Below, one piece after another: positions 12,573-14,465 of a stretch of 14,465 bases of DNA. The notes beneath the pieces were generated by a model. That model was not told the DNA's origin. It searched no databases and worked only from the letters and a program-made list of their open reading frames with translations. The position numbers were made by a program, and so were the translations under genes. Origin of the DNA: CAXFCD01 sp964001155 (GTDB taxonomy: Bacteria; Fidelibacterota; Marinisomatia; Marinisomatales; UBA1611); NCBI GenBank assembly GCA_964001155.1, contig CAXFCD010000232.1:1-14465 (forward strand), read 5' to 3'. Positions within the stretch are counted from its first letter, which is position 1; every line of letters begins with the position of its first letter.

Positions 12573-14465
12573 CTAAACATTAACAGGTTCTACCCAATCT
12601 CCATGGGCATCAATCAATTGAATCAGCGCATCCACAGCTTTTTCCGCGGGAATATTTTTTCCCACAACTTCCTGACCTTTATACAAAGAGATTTGCCCTA
12701 TGCCCGTGCCCACATAGCCATAATCCGCATCGGCCATTTCACCGGGGCCGTTCACGATACATCCCATAATTCCTATTTTTACGCCTTTCAGGTGATCTGT
12801 TCGAGCACGGATCTTGGCGGTGGTTTCCTGAAGGTCAAATAAGGTTCGGCCACAGGAGGGACAAGAGATATATTCTGTTTTGGAAATCCGAGAACGGCTT
12901 GCCTGAAGAATCCCGAACGCAGTTTCATTCACAATTGCAGAATCATGGTTTGATTCAATCCAAATCCCATCGCCAAAACCATCCAACTGCAATCCGCCTA
13001 AGTCTGAAGCAGAATACAAAAGCAATTCAGCTTTTGAACAATTTTTATAAGTTCGCTTGGAAATGATTGGATGTTGAATTTCATTTTCCAAACAATGAAT
13101 AAAAAACCGTCGTTGGTCAGCCAAACCATGAAGATTTTCAGTCTCCAAAACGAGAATTACATTTTTGAGACGATTGAAATCAGACATGAGATTATCCAAG
13201 GAAGCAGCATTAACATTTAAAAAAGCAACTTGATCAGAATTAATTAATTGGATTTCATCGGTGTTATAGAGTGGATAGTGTCTTTCCTTTTTGTCACAAG
13301 AATTCTGATTTTGAATAATGCCTAAAGTTCCCGGGATTTCAAAATCCAGGGAATGATTCCCAATATATAAATAATCTACAGCCTGGTCTGACACATGCCA
13401 TTTGTCCATGGTAGTCGAGTACAAATATCCAAAACTGTTTAGGTCAGAATGATTGATTTCATCCAAATGGGAGAGATCACCGACAACCCTGGGAACTTCC
13501 ACGCCACCAAAATTTAATATTTGATTTGTTTCGCGCCGATGCCTGAAAAATGGATCATAGGGCAGAGAATCCACAGTTGGAATCGGTTTATGGTTTTTTC
13601 TATCCGTATATCGGTCAACCAAAACGAGTGCCACAGGAATTTCAGCTTCCGGTTCTTCCGTGAGTGAAACACGGATTGTATCTCCCAAACCATCTTCAAG
13701 CAAAGTACCAATTCCCACTGCAGATTTGATTCGTCCGTCTTCAGCTTCTCCTGCCTCTGTTACGCCCAAGTGGAGCGGATAATTCATGCCTTCATCCACC
13801 ATTGTTTTTACCAAAAGTCTGTATGCTTGCACCATCACTTGGGTATTGCTGGCTTTCATAGACAAAATAATGTCATGATAATTTTCATCTTCTGCAATCC
13901 GCAGAAATTCCATGGCAGATTCTACCATCCCTAATGGCGTATCCCCATAACGGCTCATGATTCTGTCTGACAAAGATCCGTGGTTAGTCCCAATCCGCAT
14001 GGCAGTGCCGTTCTCTTTACAAATTCTGATTAAAGGAATAAATCTCTCCCGAATTCTAGCCAGTTTTTCTGCATAGGTTTCATCGGAATAATCATGGATT
14101 TCAAATTTTTTTCTGTCCGCATAATTCCCGGGGTTGATTCGCACTTTCTCGATGATTTCTGCGGCCACTTCCGCCGCATGGGGCGTAAAATGAATATCAG
14201 CAACCAATGGTGTGTCATAACCTTGCGCTCGTAATCCGTCCTTGATATTTTGCAGGTTTTCCGCTTCTTTTTTGCTGGGTGCAGTGATGCGGACTATTTC
14301 ACATCCTGCCTCAATCATTCTGATGGATTGGGCAATGGTCGCTTCTGTGTCCATGGTATCTGTGGTTGTCATGGATTGAATCCGGATAGGATTGGAACCA
14401 CCTACGCCAACATGCCCGACCATCACCTCACGGGTCTCCCATCGTTGGTACTTTGTTAAATTGGG
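12573..14465 (-). CDS. ispG: 4-hydroxy-3-methylbut-2-en-1-yl diphosphate synthase IspG (GcpE), long three-domain form, 5' end cut
   Basis: IspG converts 2-C-methylerythritol 2,4-cyclodiphosphate to HMBPP in the MEP isoprenoid pathway, using a 4Fe-4S cluster and an electron donor. Numbering from the first in-window start-like codon (GTG, 14426), the TIM-barrel domain covers about 1-275 (NPIRIQSMTTTDTMDTEAT 12-30, RITAPSKKEAENL 46-58, LVADIHF 74-80, RINPGNY 96-102, RIGTNHGSLSDRI 144-156). An inserted domain spans about 280-505, as in plant, chlamydial and Bacteroidota enzymes. The cluster domain has CPSC (Cys522, Cys525), Cys556 and Glu563, with spacing like E. coli Cys270/273/305 and Glu312. 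The frame stays open to the window edge, and the preceding residues (KYQRWETREVMVG) continue the conserved IspG N-terminus. The true start therefore lies upstream of the window and the GTG is internal. Confidence 0.97.
   Translation of the reverse strand, partial: PNLTKYQRWETREVMVGHVGVGGSNPIRIQSMTTTDTMDTEATIAQSIRMIEAGCEIVRITAPSKKEAENLQNIKDGLRAQGYDTPLVADIHFTPHAAEVAAEIIEKVRINPGNYADRKKFEIHDYSDETYAEKLARIRERFIPLIRICKENGTAMRIGTNHGSLSDRIMSRYGDTPLGMVESAMEFLRIAEDENYHDIILSMKASNTQVMVQAYRLLVKTMVDEGMNYPLHLGVTEAGEAEDGRIKSAVGIGTLLEDGLGDTIRVSLTEEPEAEIPVALVLVDRYTDRKNHKPIPTVDSLPYDPFFRHRRETNQILNFGGVEVPRVVGDLSHLDEINHSDLNSFGYLYSTTMDKWHVSDQAVDYLYIGNHSLDFEIPGTLGIIQNQNSCDKKERHYPLYNTDEIQLINSDQVAFLNVNAASLDNLMSDFNRLKNVILVLETENLHGLADQRRFFIHCLENEIQHPIISKRTYKNCSKAELLLYSASDLGGLQLDGFGDGIWIESNHDSAIVNETAFGILQASRSRISKTEYISCPSCGRTLFDLQETTAKIRARTDHLKGVKIGIMGCIVNGPGEMADADYGYVGTGIGQISLYKGQEVVGKNIPAEKAVDALIQLIDAHGDWVEPVNV

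Noticed and set aside
12560..12575. Five-base-pair hairpin overlapping the ispG stop codon, considered as a terminator
   Set aside because: The stem is too short and is not followed by a T-rich tract on the minus strand; likely chance.
12537..12842. Plus-strand frame of 101 codons overlapping the ispG 3' end
   Set aside because: It is antisense to the FeS domain of ispG, has no recognisable features, and follows from the codon pattern of the real gene.
14424..14426. GTG at 14426 as the ispG start
   Set aside because: The frame is open to the window end and the upstream residues continue the conserved IspG N-terminus, so the real start is outside the window.

Overview
This window reads as a compact, moderately AT-rich bacterial chromosome segment in which every recognisable gene lies on the minus strand. 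It is best described from its right end (upstream) to its left end (downstream). The content is mostly housekeeping. Several traits suggest the Fibrobacterota-Chlorobi-Bacteroidota (FCB) superphylum or a close relative, possibly a Marinimicrobia-like lineage. These are the long form of IspG with an inserted domain, the 'AYSVIELKM' stretch in the SMC head, signal peptides ending in F-S/G-Q, few Shine-Dalgarno sites, and folB-folK followed by a deoxynucleoside kinase. The phylum call is inference from remembered family traits, not from a search.

Right block (14465 to about 10330): the isoprenoid enzyme IspG, whose 5' end is cut by the window edge; after a 74-nt gap, a small exported protein of unknown function; a 63-residue membrane protein coupled to it by TAATG; and a ComM/YifB AAA+ ATPase starting at TTG one base after the previous stop.

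Middle block (10281 to 5872): eight genes with no spacing, each overlapping the next by 1 to 14 nt. They are folB, folK, a deoxynucleoside kinase, a 59-residue single-pass membrane protein, a DoxX-family membrane protein, an MDR-superfamily zinc-containing oxidoreductase, a predicted outer-membrane beta-barrel protein, and the 16S rRNA methyltransferase rsmE. The layout implies one transcript with coupled translation. Folate synthesis and dNTP salvage fit together; the rest of the cargo is mixed.

Left block (5790 to 1): a HIT-family nucleotide-binding hydrolase, a 129-nt gap with an AT-rich inverted repeat, the chromosome-condensation ATPase SMC, an MscS-type mechanosensitive channel, a DUF423 membrane protein, and the N-terminal part of an APC-family amino-acid permease that runs off the left edge. 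From SMC onward the genes are separated by 0 to 9 nt.

No gene-free stretch exceeds 130 nt. I saw no tRNA, rRNA, CRISPR, insertion sequence, prophage or plasmid signature. I did not find a clear new multi-gene system. The least explained parts are four small membrane or envelope proteins: 6570-7154, 8600-8779, 11873-12064 and 12064-12498.
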